Shown here: positions 55,340 through 64,000 of the stretch, in pieces | Numbering within the stretch: position 1 is the first letter of the stretch | Layout of the letters: every line of letters starts with the position of its first letter | Origin: Streptomyces sp. CC228A | GTDB lineage: Bacteria; Actinomycetota; Actinomycetes; Streptomycetales; Streptomycetaceae | Assembly: GCF_021390935.1 (NCBI RefSeq) | Contig: NZ_JAJPUI010000003.1 | Span: 590,742-654,741, forward strand | Reading direction: 5' to 3' | Length of the DNA: 64,000 bases | Translations under genes and position numbers: made by a program | The notes under the pieces: model-generated | The model's database searches: none | What the model was told of the DNA's origin: nothing | What the model saw: the letters and a program-made list of their open reading frames with translations, nothing else

Positions 55340-56632
55340 GGTGTGGGAGACGGTGTGGATCAGCAGGCCCGCGAGGGCGCCGACCACCGTGCCGTTGATG
55401 CGGATGAACTGGAGGTCCCGGCCGATGTGGGCCTCGATCTTGCGGGAGGTCTCCGTCGCGTCCCATGCGGCGACGGTGTCGGTGATCAGCGACGTGATCT
55501 CCGCGCGGTACGTGGTCACGAGGTGCGCGGCCGCCTCCTCCAGCCAGCCTTCCGCCTTGCGCCGGAGGTCCTCGTCGGTGGACAGGCGGGCGCCGAGGGA
55601 GAGCAGGGACGCCCGCGCCCTCAGGCGCAGCTCGCTGCGCTCGTCCTCCGCGGCGGAGAGGACCATGGTCCGGACGGAGCCCCACGCCGACGCGATGACG
55701 TCCTGGACCTCCGGGCGGGACACCAGGTCGGACTTGAGGCGTTCCACCCTGTTCCTGGTGTCGGTGTCGGACTGGAGGTCCCGCGCGAAGTCCTGCAGGA
55801 AGCGGTCCAGGGCGCCGCGTGCCGGGTGGGCCGGCATGTCGCGCATCTCGGTGACGAAGCGCAGCAGCTCCTTGTAGACCCGCTCGCCGACCTTGCGGTC
55901 CACGAAGCGCGGCGTCCAGCCGGGCGCGCCGCCCTGCACCGCGTCCATGACGGAGTCCGCGTGCAGGACCAGCCAGTCGTGGGCGCGGGCGCAGACGAGG
56001 TCCACGGCCCGGTGGTGGGCGCCGTCCGCGACGACCCGGTCCAGGGTCTTGCCCAGTCCCGGCGCGACCTCCGCGGCCTCCGCGCGCCGGGTGATCGCCT
56101 CCCCCACCACGGCCTGCACGTCCGCGTCCCGCAGCACCGTGAGGGCGCCCCGCAGGGCGGTGGCGAGCTCGGACGTGACGCGGTCGGCGTGCGCGGGCTG
56201 CGACAGCCAGTCCCCCAGGCGGGCCGCCACGTTCAGGGCGTGGAGGCGGGTGCGGACCACGTCGGCGGAGAGGAAGTTCTCGCCCACGAAACGGCCCAGT
56301 GACTCGCCGAGCTGGTCCTTCTTCGTCGGGATGATCGCGGTGTGCGGGATGGGGAGGCCCAGCGGGCGGCGGAAGAGGGCGGTGACCGCGAACCAGTCGG
56401 CCAGGGCGCCCACCATGCCCGCCTCGGCGGCCGCCGCCACGTAGCCGGGCCAGCCGGTCACGCCCGATGCCTCCGCCCAGGTCGCGAGGGCGTAGACGAC
56501 GGCGACCAGGAGGAGCAGGGCCGTCGCGGTCGCCTTCATGCGGCGTACGCCCCGGCGCTTCTCCTCGTCGTCCGCCGTGTACGCGAAGGGCGCGGCCGCC
56601 GCCGTCCGCGTCCTCGTGGCGTCTTCGCTCAT
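55328..56632 (-). CDS. DUF445 membrane protein
   Basis: From ATG 56632 (MSEDATRTRTAAAAPFAYTA) the 434-residue protein has N-terminal helices (TALLLLVAVVYALATWAEAS and AAEAGMVGALADWFAVTALF), a long charged alpha-helical middle and a C-terminal helix (INGTVVGALAGLLIHTVSHT). The segment GALADWFAVTALFRRPLGLP and PIPHTAIIPTKKDQLGESLG are DUF445 hallmarks. The function is unknown; it is conserved in actinobacteria. Confidence 0.93.
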   Translation of the reverse strand: MSEDATRTRTAAAAPFAYTADDEEKRRGVRRMKATATALLLLVAVVYALATWAEASGVTGWPGYVAAAAEAGMVGALADWFAVTALFRRPLGLPIPHTAIIPTKKDQLGESLGRFVGENFLSADVVRTRLHALNVAARLGDWLSQPAHADRVTSELATALRGALTVLRDADVQAVVGEAITRRAEAAEVAPGLGKTLDRVVADGAHHRAVDLVCARAHDWLVLHADSVMDAVQGGAPGWTPRFVDRKVGERVYKELLRFVTEMRDMPAHPARGALDRFLQDFARDLQSDTDTRNRVERLKSDLVSRPEVQDVIASAWGSVRTMVLSAAEDERSELRLRARASLLSLGARLSTDEDLRRKAEGWLEEAAAHLVTTYRAEITSLITDTVAAWDATETSRKIEAHIGRDLQFIRINGTVVGALAGLLIHTVSHTLGG

Positions 56633-56724
56633 GCGCCGCTCCGCTGTCGTCCGCCCCGGGCCTCGGGTCGGTCCCTGCCCGTCTCTCTCAGGTACTCCCG
56701 AGACGCGGCTCAGGTTCCCGGCGG

Positions 56725-57402
56725 CTACTTTTCCAGCTGCTTGTTCGTTTTGCTCCCTTTGCGGGGCTTCCGTTTCACCTCGACGCCGCCCATCAGGGCG
56801 AAGCCGGTGATCCGCACCCTCGGGGAGCCGGGGGTGCCCTCGCCGGCGCCCCGGTCGTCGAAGCCGCCCATGAAGCCGACGCCGGTCACCTCGACGTGCA
56901 GGTCGGGCGGGACGACCACCCCGACGCCGCCCATGACCGGGAAGCAGCGGATGACGATCTCTCGGTCCTCGAAGTCGGCGTCCCGCAGGTCGATGTCCCC
57001 GCCGCCGCACAGGGTGAAGGCGGTGAAGACCCGGCTCACGCTCCACCGGCCGCGCCTGCCGAAGCCGCCGAAGACGGCGACGGCGCCCCGGGAGGTGGCG
57101 GGGCGCCCGATCCGGGAGGCCCAGGACCCGGTCCGCGCGGGGACGTCCGCGGGGCGGGCGGGGACGCCGCCGGAGGGGGCGGCCGGGGGCAGGTCACGTG
57201 TCAGGGGCGCCAGCTCGCCGTAGGTGCGGGCCCGGTAGGCCGCGTCGAGCCGCTCGTCGAACTCCGTCATCTCCAGGCGCCCCTCGGCGGCTGCCTCCCG
57301 CAGCCGCTCGGCGACCTGCTCGCGGTCCGCGTCCGACGCGCGCATCTCCGGCAGCCGGTCCGGGTGCCCGCCCTGGGCGCTGTTCACGGGGTCGTCGGTC
57401 AT
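56725..57402 (-). CDS. DUF1707 protein with LiaF-like C-terminal domain
   Basis: The 225-residue protein from ATG 57402 starts with the DUF1707 motif MRASDADREQVAERLREAAA and GRLEMTEFDERLDAAYRART. A beta-helical LiaF/cell-wall-response-like domain follows (AVAVFGGFGRRGRWSVSRVF, TLCGGGDIDLRDADFEDREI, VMGGVGVVVPPDLHVEVTGV). It ends with a Lys-rich tail. It probably acts at the membrane in envelope stress; the role is inferred from the family. Confidence 0.9.
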   Translation of the reverse strand: MTDDPVNSAQGGHPDRLPEMRASDADREQVAERLREAAAEGRLEMTEFDERLDAAYRARTYGELAPLTRDLPPAAPSGGVPARPADVPARTGSWASRIGRPATSRGAVAVFGGFGRRGRWSVSRVFTAFTLCGGGDIDLRDADFEDREIVIRCFPVMGGVGVVVPPDLHVEVTGVGFMGGFDDRGAGEGTPGSPRVRITGFALMGGVEVKRKPRKGSKTNKQLEK

Positions 57403-57411
57403 CCCCTCAGC

Positions 57412-58416
57412 CTAGGCCGCACCGCGGTCCGCGTACATCTTCGCGATCAGCGCCTCGATGTCCGGTTCGCGCACCGACAGGTCCACCAGGGGGTACCTGG
57501 CCGCGGCCTCCGCCACCAGGGGCGCGGCGGACGCCGACGCCGGGAACGCCAGCCACTGGCGGGGGCCGGCCACCCGGACCGTGCGCGCGCCCGCCAGTTC
57601 GATCGGCGGCAGCTCCCGCTCCAGGTCGACGACGAGGGTGCGCTCCCCCGCGCCCCGCTCGTGCAGCCCGCTGAGCGTGCCGTCGTACATCAGGCGGCCC
57701 TGGTCGATGACCATGACCCGCCGGCACAGCTGCTCGATGTCGGTGAGGTCGTGCGTGGTGAGGAGGACCGTCGTGCCGTGCTCCGCGTTGAGGGCGCGGA
57801 GGAACGCGCGGACCTTCGCCTTCGACACGACGTCCAGGCCGATCGTCGGCTCGTCGAGGTACAGCACCTCGGGGTCGTGGAGCAGCGCCGCCGCGATGTC
57901 GCCCCGCATCCGCTGCCCCAGGGACAGCTGACGGACCGGCACCTCCAGCAGGTCGCCCAGTTCCAGCAGTTCCACGCAGCGGTCCAGGTTCTCCCGGAAG
58001 CGGGCGTCGGGGATGCGGTACATGCGGTGCATCAGCCGGTACGAGTCCCGCAGCGGCAGGTCCCACCACAGGGTGGTCCGCTGGCCGAAGACCACGCCGA
58101 TGCGGCGGGCCAGCCGGGTCCGCTCCTGCTGGGGGTCGACGCCCGCGACGCGCAGGCGGCCGCCGCTCGGCGTCAGGATGCCCGTCAGCATCTTGATCGT
58201 CGTGGACTTGCCGGCGCCGTTCGGCCCGATGTAGCCCACCATCTCGCCGCGCGCCACGCGGAACGAGATGCCGTCCACGGCCCGCACCCGGCGCCGTTCG
58301 CGGCGCAGCAGCCCCGTGCGGCGCCGTACGTCGAAGACCTTCTCCACCCCTTCCAGTTCGATGAAGCCGGCGTCCGGCACCCGGTCCGGTGCCGTCGTCT
58401 GCTCGGTCTGTGCCAT
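57412..58416 (-). CDS. ABC exporter ATP-binding protein
   Basis: The 334-residue ATPase from ATG 58416 has Walker A IGPNGAGKSTTIKML, the distinctive GVVFGQRTTLWWDLPLRDSY, signature LSLGQRMRGDIAAALLHDPE and Walker B VLYLDEPTIGLD with TTHDLTDIEQL. The FGQRTxLWWDLP pattern places it in the COG4586 group, which works with two COG4587/COG3694 permeases, exactly the genes upstream. The substrate is unknown. Confidence 0.93.
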   Translation of the reverse strand: MAQTEQTTAPDRVPDAGFIELEGVEKVFDVRRRTGLLRRERRRVRAVDGISFRVARGEMVGYIGPNGAGKSTTIKMLTGILTPSGGRLRVAGVDPQQERTRLARRIGVVFGQRTTLWWDLPLRDSYRLMHRMYRIPDARFRENLDRCVELLELGDLLEVPVRQLSLGQRMRGDIAAALLHDPEVLYLDEPTIGLDVVSKAKVRAFLRALNAEHGTTVLLTTHDLTDIEQLCRRVMVIDQGRLMYDGTLSGLHERGAGERTLVVDLERELPPIELAGARTVRVAGPRQWLAFPASASAAPLVAEAAARYPLVDLSVREPDIEALIAKMYADRGAA

Positions 58417-58422
58417 GCCGCC

Positions 58423-59250
58423 TCAGCTCCCCGTGCTCCGGTACGAACGCAGCCCCGCCCGCCAGGCCAGTCCTGCCGGCCCCATGCACACCACCGCCAC
58501 CAGGGGCGACGCGAACGCCGCCCACCACGGCAGGCCCGCCGGTGACTCCCGCCCCAGGACGTACAGCGCCGGCACCCAGTTCACGAACGCCAGCGGCACC
58601 ACGTACACCACCCCCCGCACCAGCTCCCCCGCGAAGATCGACGGCGGGTACTGGAGGAGGGTGTTCCCGCCGTACGTGAAGGAGTTCACGACCTCGGCGC
58701 CGTCCTGCGCCCAGAACTGGAACGCCGCGCCCGCCACCATCACCGACCCGAAGATCAGCGTGCCCGTCACCACCATCAGCGGCACCATGGCCACCGTCAC
58801 GGGGGTCCAGGCCACCCCGTCCAGCACCACCAGGGACCACACCAGCACCAGCAGGCCCTGGAGGGGCCGCCCGAGCCGGCGCAGCGCGAACCGGTCGGCC
58901 GCCACCTGCGCCAGCACCGGCGCCGGCCGCACCAGCAACATGTCCAGCGTGCCGTCCCGCACCCGCCGCCCCAGCCGGGACACCTGGCCGAAGGCGAGGT
59001 CCGCGAGGCCGAACGCCGTGCTCGTCGTCCCGTACAGGAACGCGACCTCGGCGAAGGAGAACCCGCCCAGCCCGCGCACGTGCGTGAACATCAGCAGGAT
59101 CACCACGAAGTCGAAGAAGTTGGCCACAAGGTTGGACAGCAGCGCCACCGCGAACGAGAAGCGGTACGTCATCGTGGAGCGGATCCACATGGCCGCGATC
59201 AGACGGTAGGCCCGCAGGCCGTCCGCCGGCCGGGCAGCCGCGTCACCCAC
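58423..59250 (-). CDS. ABC-2 type permease, second subunit
   Basis: The start GTG 59250 overlaps the end of the first permease gene by 8 bases. The 275-residue protein begins VGDAAARPADGLRAYRLIAA and has six membrane helices (FAVALLSNLVANFFDFVVIL, VTVAMVPLMVVTGTLIFGSV). LGRRVRDGTLDMLLVRPAPV is a hallmark of the COG3694/4587 permeases. It pairs with the next gene and the ATPase downstream. Confidence 0.9.
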   Translation of the reverse strand: MGDAAARPADGLRAYRLIAAMWIRSTMTYRFSFAVALLSNLVANFFDFVVILLMFTHVRGLGGFSFAEVAFLYGTTSTAFGLADLAFGQVSRLGRRVRDGTLDMLLVRPAPVLAQVAADRFALRRLGRPLQGLLVLVWSLVVLDGVAWTPVTVAMVPLMVVTGTLIFGSVMVAGAAFQFWAQDGAEVVNSFTYGGNTLLQYPPSIFAGELVRGVVYVVPLAFVNWVPALYVLGRESPAGLPWWAAFASPLVAVVCMGPAGLAWRAGLRSYRSTGS

Positions 59251-60043
59251 CCTGCACCACCAGCCTGCGCGTCGCCGCGGCCTGCAGCGCCCGGCCCGCC
59301 ACCAGCAGCACCAGCGCCCAGCCCGCCTGGAACCCGTACGCCCCGAGCAGCGCCCGGCCGGTGCGCTTCTCCAGGAACACGTCGGCCGGCACCTGGAGCA
59401 TCGACGCCCACGGCAGCGCACGCGCCACCTCGCCGAGCGCCCCCGGGAAGACGTGCAGCGGCAGCAGCATCCCGGAGAAGAACAGCCCGGACAGCCACGC
59501 CACCTGCACCACGCCGGCACCGTCCATCAGCCAGAACACCGACAGCGCCACGAGGAACCAGAACCCGAAGCTCACCACCACGCCGAGCAGCACGGACAGC
59601 ACGAAGGCCGGCCACGTCCACGGGTCGCCCGGGAGCGCCATGTCGAAGACGAGGACGCCCACGAGCAGGGGCACGGCCCCGCGTCCGGCGAACTGGAACG
59701 CCGCACGCCCCAGGGCGGCCGACAGCCACCACAGCTGGAGGTCGGCGGGCCGGTAGAGGTCCACGGCGATGTCACCGCTCTTCACGCGCTCGATCAGCTC
59801 GTCCTCGAAGCCGCCGCCCATGAGGGAGCAGACCGCCAGCAGCGCCTGCCCGATCCACACGTAGGCGAGCGCCTCCTGCATGTCGTAGCCGCCGAGCCGG
59901 GGGCGCTCCTCCCACAGGGCCGCATAGGTGAACGCCAGGATGCAGCCGAAGACGGTGTTCGTGAACACCCCCGCGGCGGTGGCCACCCGGTAGGTCGCGT
60001 GGCGCCGGAAGGACCCCGCCACGACGGCCGCGTACAGCCGCAC
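59243..60043 (-). CDS. ABC-2 type permease, first subunit
   Basis: GTG 60043 follows GGAGGAGGAG and is clearly the start; the longer frame is not. The 266-residue protein (VRLYAAVVAGSFRRHATYRV) has six helices and the segment ELIERVKSGDIAVDLYRPAD, equivalent to the VRDGTLDMLLVRPAP loop of its partner. It is the first gene of the three-gene exporter operon. Confidence 0.9.
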   Translation of the reverse strand: MRLYAAVVAGSFRRHATYRVATAAGVFTNTVFGCILAFTYAALWEERPRLGGYDMQEALAYVWIGQALLAVCSLMGGGFEDELIERVKSGDIAVDLYRPADLQLWWLSAALGRAAFQFAGRGAVPLLVGVLVFDMALPGDPWTWPAFVLSVLLGVVVSFGFWFLVALSVFWLMDGAGVVQVAWLSGLFFSGMLLPLHVFPGALGEVARALPWASMLQVPADVFLEKRTGRALLGAYGFQAGWALVLLVAGRALQAAATRRLVVQGG

Positions 60044-60267
60044 GTCTCCTCCTCCGCCTCCGACCGCCCGCCCGCCGGGCGCAAAGCCCGAGAGCCTAGC
60101 GGGGCCGACGCACCGTCCGCGACGGGTTTTCCGCCTGCCGCCCTCCCGCGACCGGCGGGGCACCGGAATGCGCGGGATCGCGCCGCCGGCGGTGCAGTAT
60201 GAGAAACAGGGCGGGGCATACCACCGCACACACGGTCAAACAGGTACAGAGACAGGGCCGGAGGCAC

Positions 60268-62253
60268 ATGAGCGACGACGCCCCGCTGCCGCCAGGAGGC
60301 TGGGAGCCACGCGACCCGACCGTCCACGGCACCGGCGCACCGCCGGGGGACCGCGCCCGCCCGGGCGCGGCCGCGGCACGCCCCACGCGCCGCGCCCTGC
60401 GCCGCGCCCGCCGCGCCGAGCGCCGCGCGGCCAGGCGCCGCCGCCGCACCGGATGGCGCCGCCTGGTCCCCACCTGGCGCATGCTGCTCGGCGGCCTGCT
60501 GCTGGTGGTCCTGCTCGGCGCCGCCGCCCTCCTCGCGGGCTACCACCTCATCGGCATCCCGCCCGCCAACGCCCAGGCCACCGCCCAGGCCAACGTCTAC
60601 CTCTACGCCGACGGCAGCCCCCTCGCCCAGGCCGGCAAGGTGAACCGGGAGAACGTCCCCCTCTCCCGCGTCCCCGCGTCCCTGCGGCACGCCGTCCTCG
60701 CGGCCGAGGACCGCGACTTCCACTCCGAACCCGGAGTCGACCCCGAAGCCCTCCTCCGCGCCGCCTGGAACACCCTCAGCGGCAAGGGCACCCAGGGCGG
60801 CTCCACCATCACCCAGCAGTACGTCAAGAACTACTACCTCGGGCAGGAACGCACCCTCACCCGCAAGGTGAAGGAGTTCTTCATCGCCATCAAGCTCGAC
60901 CGGCGCACCTCCAAGGACCACATCCTGGAGGGCTACCTGAACACCAGCTACTACGGCCGCAACGCCTACGGGGTGCAGGCCGCCGCCCGCGCCTACTACG
61001 GCAAGGACGTCGACGAACTCGGCACCGCCGAAGGCGCCTACCTCGCCGCGCTCCTCAACGCCCCCAGCGCCTACGACGTGGGCTCCCGCACCGGGAACCA
61101 GACCCGCGCGCTGGCCCGCTGGAACCACGTCCTCGACGCCATGGTCGAGGAACGCTGGCTCACCGCGGCGGAACGCGCCCGGCTCACCTTCCCCGCCGTC
61201 ACCCCGGCCCGGCCCGCCGCCGGGCTCTCCGGGCAGCGCGGCTACGCCGTCCAGGCCGTGAACGCCTACCTCACCCGGCACGGCATCGTCGGCCGCGGCG
61301 AGCTCGCCGCCGGCGGCTACCGCATCACCACCACCCTGCGGAAGGACCGCGTCGACGCCTTCGCCGACGCGGTCGGCGCCCGGGTCCTCTCCCGCCTCGA
61401 CCCCGACGCCCGTCCCGTCGACCGCTACGTCCGCGTCGGCGGCGCCTCCGTCGAACCCGCCACCGGCAAGGTCGTCGCCCTCTACGGCGGCATCGGCTAC
61501 ACCCGGCAGTACGTCAACAACGCCACCCGGCGGGACTACCAGGTGGGCTCCACCTTCAAGCCGTTCGTGTACGCCGCCGCCGTCGACCGCGGCGCCACCA
61601 CCCAGTACGGCGAGCCGATCACACCCGACACCGTCTACGACGGCACCAACAAGCGCCCCGTGGAAGGCTGGACCGGCTCCCCCTACGCCCCCGCCAACGA
61701 GGACGACCACAGCTACGGCGGCATCACCCTGCGCACCGCCACCGACCGCTCCGTCAACGCCGTGTACGCCCAACTCGCCGTCGACGTCGGCCCCAAGGCC
61801 GTCGAGCGCACCGCCGTCGCCCTGGGCCTGCCGCCCGACACGCCCGACCTCAACGCCTCACCGTCCATCGCCCTGGGACCGGCCACCGCCAGCGTCCTCG
61901 ACATGGCCGGCGCCTACGCCACCCTCGCCAACCACGGGCGGCGCGGCGGCACCTACACCCTCGTCGAGAAGGTCGAGCGCATCGGCCCCCGCGGCCCGGA
62001 GCCGCTCCCGCTGCCCGCCACCCTCGCCCCGCCCGCGAGGAGGACGGTGAGCACCGGCAGGTACACGGCCATCAGCAGGTCCTCCATGACGAGGATGCCG
62101 AGGACGACGGGTGTCTCGCGGTTGCCGAGGCGGCCGAGGTCGGTGAGGACCTTCGCGATGACGCCGGAGGAGGACCCAGGTGACGCCGGCGAGGGCGAAG
62201 GCGGCGACCGGCCCCAGCCTTGGCAAGGGCGGCGGCCGCGCCGGTGGCGTTGA
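60268..62253 (+). CDS. Class A penicillin-binding protein, 3' end replaced
   Basis: From ATG 60268, with GGAGG upstream, a basic cytoplasmic N-terminus and a membrane helix (residues 71-92) lead to a GT51 transglycosylase domain (LAAEDRDFHSEPGVDP, GGSTITQQYVKNYYLGQERT, EGYLNTSYYGRNAYGVQAAA). The transpeptidase domain follows with S428-x-x-K431 (VGSTFKPFVY) and S495-V-N497. The third transpeptidase motif, KTG, should come next but family similarity stops near GPEPLPLPA at about 62,020. The remaining ~75 residues are the antisense of an antiporter gene. The protein as written would be an inactive transpeptidase; either the sequence is chimeric or the gene is broken. Confidence 0.88.
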   Translation: MSDDAPLPPGGWEPRDPTVHGTGAPPGDRARPGAAAARPTRRALRRARRAERRAARRRRRTGWRRLVPTWRMLLGGLLLVVLLGAAALLAGYHLIGIPPANAQATAQANVYLYADGSPLAQAGKVNRENVPLSRVPASLRHAVLAAEDRDFHSEPGVDPEALLRAAWNTLSGKGTQGGSTITQQYVKNYYLGQERTLTRKVKEFFIAIKLDRRTSKDHILEGYLNTSYYGRNAYGVQAAARAYYGKDVDELGTAEGAYLAALLNAPSAYDVGSRTGNQTRALARWNHVLDAMVEERWLTAAERARLTFPAVTPARPAAGLSGQRGYAVQAVNAYLTRHGIVGRGELAAGGYRITTTLRKDRVDAFADAVGARVLSRLDPDARPVDRYVRVGGASVEPATGKVVALYGGIGYTRQYVNNATRRDYQVGSTFKPFVYAAAVDRGATTQYGEPITPDTVYDGTNKRPVEGWTGSPYAPANEDDHSYGGITLRTATDRSVNAVYAQLAVDVGPKAVERTAVALGLPPDTPDLNASPSIALGPATASVLDMAGAYATLANHGRRGGTYTLVEKVERIGPRGPEPLPLPATLAPPARRTVSTGRYTAISRSSMTRMPRTTGVSRLPRRPRSVRTFAMTPEEDPGDAGEGEGGDRPQPWQGRRPRRWR

Positions 62254-62443
62254 GGACGAAGTCGACGAGGCCGGAGGGTACTGGGTGCGCAGGCTGGTGA
62301 CGAGTTCGGAGGCGCTGCTCAGGCCGAGCAGGAGCAGCAGCAGGATCACCCCGATCTCGGCGCCGACGGCGACGAAATCCGCCGTGTCGAGCGGCAGGAT
62401 GCCGCCGTCGCCGAGCAGCCCCGGCCGTGTCGTGCACGGTCAC
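62030..62443 (-). pseudogene. CPA2-type cation:proton antiporter, only the N-terminal part
   Basis: GTG 62443 overlaps the upstream stop as GTGA. After frame repairs the sequence reads LLGDGGILPLDTADFVAVGA, AEIGVILLLLLLGL, SGLVDFVLNATGA, GPVAAFALAGVTWV, SSGVIAKVLTDLGRLGNRET, PVVLGILVMEDLLMAVYLPV and LTVLLAGG. This matches the first ~150 residues of Kef/CpaA-like antiporters, which have about 400. It then runs directly into the end of the penicillin-binding protein region. At least two missing bases also break the frame. Confidence 0.72.
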
Positions 62444-62912
62444 TCACCGCCGATGATCGCGTCGAGCGCGTCCACGCCCTCGCGGGTGCCGACGACGACC
62501 AGCGTGTCGCCGATGGCGAGCCGGAAGTCGGGTCCGGGTGACGGTGGGCGCTCGTCCGGCGCAGGACGGCGACGACGGAGGCGCCGGTGCGGGTGCGGGC
62601 ACGGGTGTCGCCGAGCAGCCGCCCCCCGTACGGGGAGCGGCTGGTGACCTGGATGTGCTCGGTGACGAGGTCAGGCCCGTCGGTGCGGATGTGCCGTCCA
62701 CCGGGACGGGGTCGATGAGCTGGGCGAGGGCGGCGGCGTCCTCGGGCGTGAGGGCCACCGCCGCCTCGCAGGTGTCGGGGTCGTCGTCCCGGTAGAAGCC
62801 GAGGAAGCGGCGACCGTCGCGGTGGACGACCACGGAGAGCCTGCGGCCCTCCTCGGTGGTGAAGTCGTACTGCGCGCCGACGCCGGGCAAGGGGAGTGCG
62901 ACGGGTGGGCAT
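62440..62912 (-). pseudogene. TrkA-C-type regulatory subunit of the antiporter, KhtT-like (several frame breaks)
   Basis: From ATG 62912 (MPTRRTPL) a frame change leads to PGVGAQYDFTTEEGRRLSVV, VHRDGRRFLGFYRDDDPDTC and ALTPEDAAALAQLIDPVPVD. A second gives DLVTEHIQVTSRSPYGGRLL, then GDTRARTRTGASVVAVLRR, and the end reads GVDALDAIIGGE. This is the N-terminal domain plus TrkA-C/RCK-C domain of actinobacterial antiporter regulators. At least three missing bases are needed to restore it. The stop overlaps the antiporter start, as expected for this gene pair. Confidence 0.72.
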
Positions 62913-62954
62913 GACCGCACTCAGGGCGATGTGCGTGGGGCGGAACGGCAGCAC

Positions 62955-63036
62955 GCACACCTTATCAACACATATGCAGCTATACGCCTTGTATGCCCGG
63001 TATACGTATGTCAGGCCCCGGACCTGCGGCGGTGCG
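62955..63036 (-). promoter_or_regulatory. A/T-rich promoter region upstream of the TrkA-C gene
   Basis: Between 62,955 and 63,010 the sequence (ACACCTTATCAACACATATG, then GGTATACGTATG) is strikingly A/T-rich for this genome. It probably contains the promoter of the antiporter pair. Confidence 0.45.
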
Positions 63037-63655
63037 TCACGCCTTCTTCACCAGCTCGGCCGCGCCGAAGGACCACGTCGAACCGGTCGCACTGAGATGC
63101 TGACGCTGCCGCACGCACGTCGAAGCTGGCGGGCAGCGCGTAGTTCTGGTCGCCCCTTGTTGCCCTTGAGCTCGCCGAGGTCGACGTACGCGCCGTCGTC
63201 GAAGACGCCCCAGCCGCCTTGCCCTCGATCACGGGGGCGTCGGTCACCCACACCTTCAGGTCCGGGCCGTTGCTGGTGTCGAGGTCCTCCAGGCGGAGGA
63301 CCTGGGAGCCGTCGGGCAGCCGCAGGACGCTGACCGTGCCGGTGGTGCCGTGCTCGTGCGTGATGTGCGCCCGTGGCGAGCGCCTGCGGGCCCGCGGCCG
63401 GGCGACGGCGACGCGGGGGCCTGCGGCGGACGGCTCCGGTGACGGGGCGGTAGCGGCAGCGGGGGCGCGCCGGAGTCCGCCGGGGCGGTGACGACCGCGT
63501 CAGGGCAGCGCCCTCTCGTCGATCTGTCCAGCCAGCTTCCACGGCTGGAACCAGTACAGCCCGAAGCCGAGCGCCACCAGGGCGACCACCGCCACCCCCA
63601 CCGCCACCGGTCGGGTCACCAGCTTCCGTACGCCGCCATCGCCACCGCCTCCTCG
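63037..63655 (-). pseudogene. DM13-domain protein (multiple frame breaks)
   Basis: Reading from about 63,655, an N-terminal membrane anchor (RKLVTRPVAVGVAVVALVAL then GFGLYWFQPWKL) is followed in changing frames by SQVLRLEDLDTSNGPDL-like sequence, VTDAPVIEGK, GWGVFDDGAYVDLGELKGNK, GDQNYALPASFDV, CDRFDVV and LVKKA before TGA 63037-63039. These are the core of the DM13 domain, a cytochrome-b561-like redox-associated extracellular domain. At least four single-base losses occur in about 600 bases, more than elsewhere in the window. Confidence 0.65.
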
Positions 63656-63789
63656 CCTATCGCTGTCGTGGAGGCCATTCAACGCGAAGAACGCCCCCGC
63701 AGGGGCTTCACCCGGATGACGAGTCTTGCGTTCGCCATGTCCGACCCTGACAGGGCCGGCGGGGACGGCGCCTAGGGGTCGTCTCCGAC

Positions 63790-64000
63790 ATGGCCGCCAC
63801 CCTCGCCTTCTACCGCCTCCTCGGCCTGGACATCCCCGCCTCCGCCGACACCGCCCCGCACGCGGAGGCCGCGCTGCCCGGCGGCATGCGCGTCATGTGG
63901 GACACCGAGGACACCGTCCGCTCGTACGACCCGGGGTGGACCCGGCCGAGCGGCGGCGACGCGGTCGCGCTCGCCTTCCGCTGCGCGAGCCCCGCGGAGG
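63790..64000 (+). CDS. VOC-family (glyoxalase-like) protein, 3' end outside window
   Basis: The visible part (MAATLAFYRLLGLDIPASAD, TAPHAEAALPGGMRVMWDTE, RPSGGDAVALAFRCASPAE) is the first beta-alpha-beta-beta-beta unit of a vicinal-oxygen-chelate protein. The frame extends upstream as RLGVVSD, which is the usual first strand of the fold, but no start codon is found before an in-frame stop. A missing base just upstream is likely. ATG 63790 is therefore only the first Met, not the proven start. Confidence 0.7.
   Translation, partial: MAATLAFYRLLGLDIPASADTAPHAEAALPGGMRVMWDTEDTVRSYDPGWTRPSGGDAVALAFRCASPAE

Overview
The window is high-GC actinobacterial chromosome, almost certainly Streptomyces or a close relative. 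Codon third positions are nearly all G or C, GTG starts and 4-base stop/start overlaps are common, and the families are typical of the genus: DUF445, DUF1707, SPFH and class F sortase proteins, an AA10 chitin monooxygenase, an AfsA-type synthase and many secreted proteins.

Layout. 0-6 kb: tail of a GH1 beta-glucosidase, a two-component pair and a spermidine-synthase-like protein. 6-9.4 kb: a small TTG-start gene divergent from an XRE/TPR-type regulator, then a histidine phosphatase. 9.5-13.7 kb: a translationally coupled operon of a RecB/Cas4-like nuclease, an uncharacterised middle protein and a Upf1-like SF1 helicase. 14-21 kb: a GT39-like membrane protein, a primase/polymerase-like protein, tRNA-Lys copy 1, an M6-like metalloprotease and a PAS-GGDEF-EAL protein. 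21-31 kb: a GH18 chitinase and an AA10 LPMO, both preceded by TTGGTCTAGACC-like sites, flank an LLM oxidoreductase, a EutA-like protein, the ectoine importer genes ehuB-C-D-A and an IclR regulator; tRNA-Lys copy 2 lies here. 31-38.5 kb: an SPFH protein, a cysteine peptidase with peptidoglycan-binding repeats, tRNA-Lys copy 3, a class F sortase with a partner membrane protein, and a NagD-like phosphatase. 39-46 kb: AfsA homologue, HAD phosphatase and P450 facing a FAD monooxygenase and MFS exporter, with a divergent ArsR regulator; this looks like a signalling-molecule or small secondary-metabolite island. 46-55 kb: repeats, ROK regulator, Gfo/Idh/MocA oxidoreductase, FAH-family hydrolase, a second YidC with its DUF6412 partner, and small secreted or membrane proteins. 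55-62 kb: DUF445, DUF1707, a three-gene ABC exporter and a class A penicillin-binding protein. 62-64 kb: truncated or frame-broken antiporter, TrkA-C and DM13 genes and the beginning of a VOC protein.

Two properties affect the whole window. First, many clearly conserved genes are split between frames, and every frame change can be explained by missing single bases, usually in G/C runs; this points to sequence error rather than decay. Second, several gene-free gaps are filled with tandem repeats with units of 6, 7, 18, 27, 28, 30, 34, 76 and about 100 bp.

The strongest candidates for undescribed biology are the nuclease / middle protein / helicase operon and the AfsA-HAD-P450 island with its shared CGAACCT-type operator sequence. 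The join near 62,030, where a penicillin-binding protein and an antiporter are both cut off, should be verified before it is interpreted.
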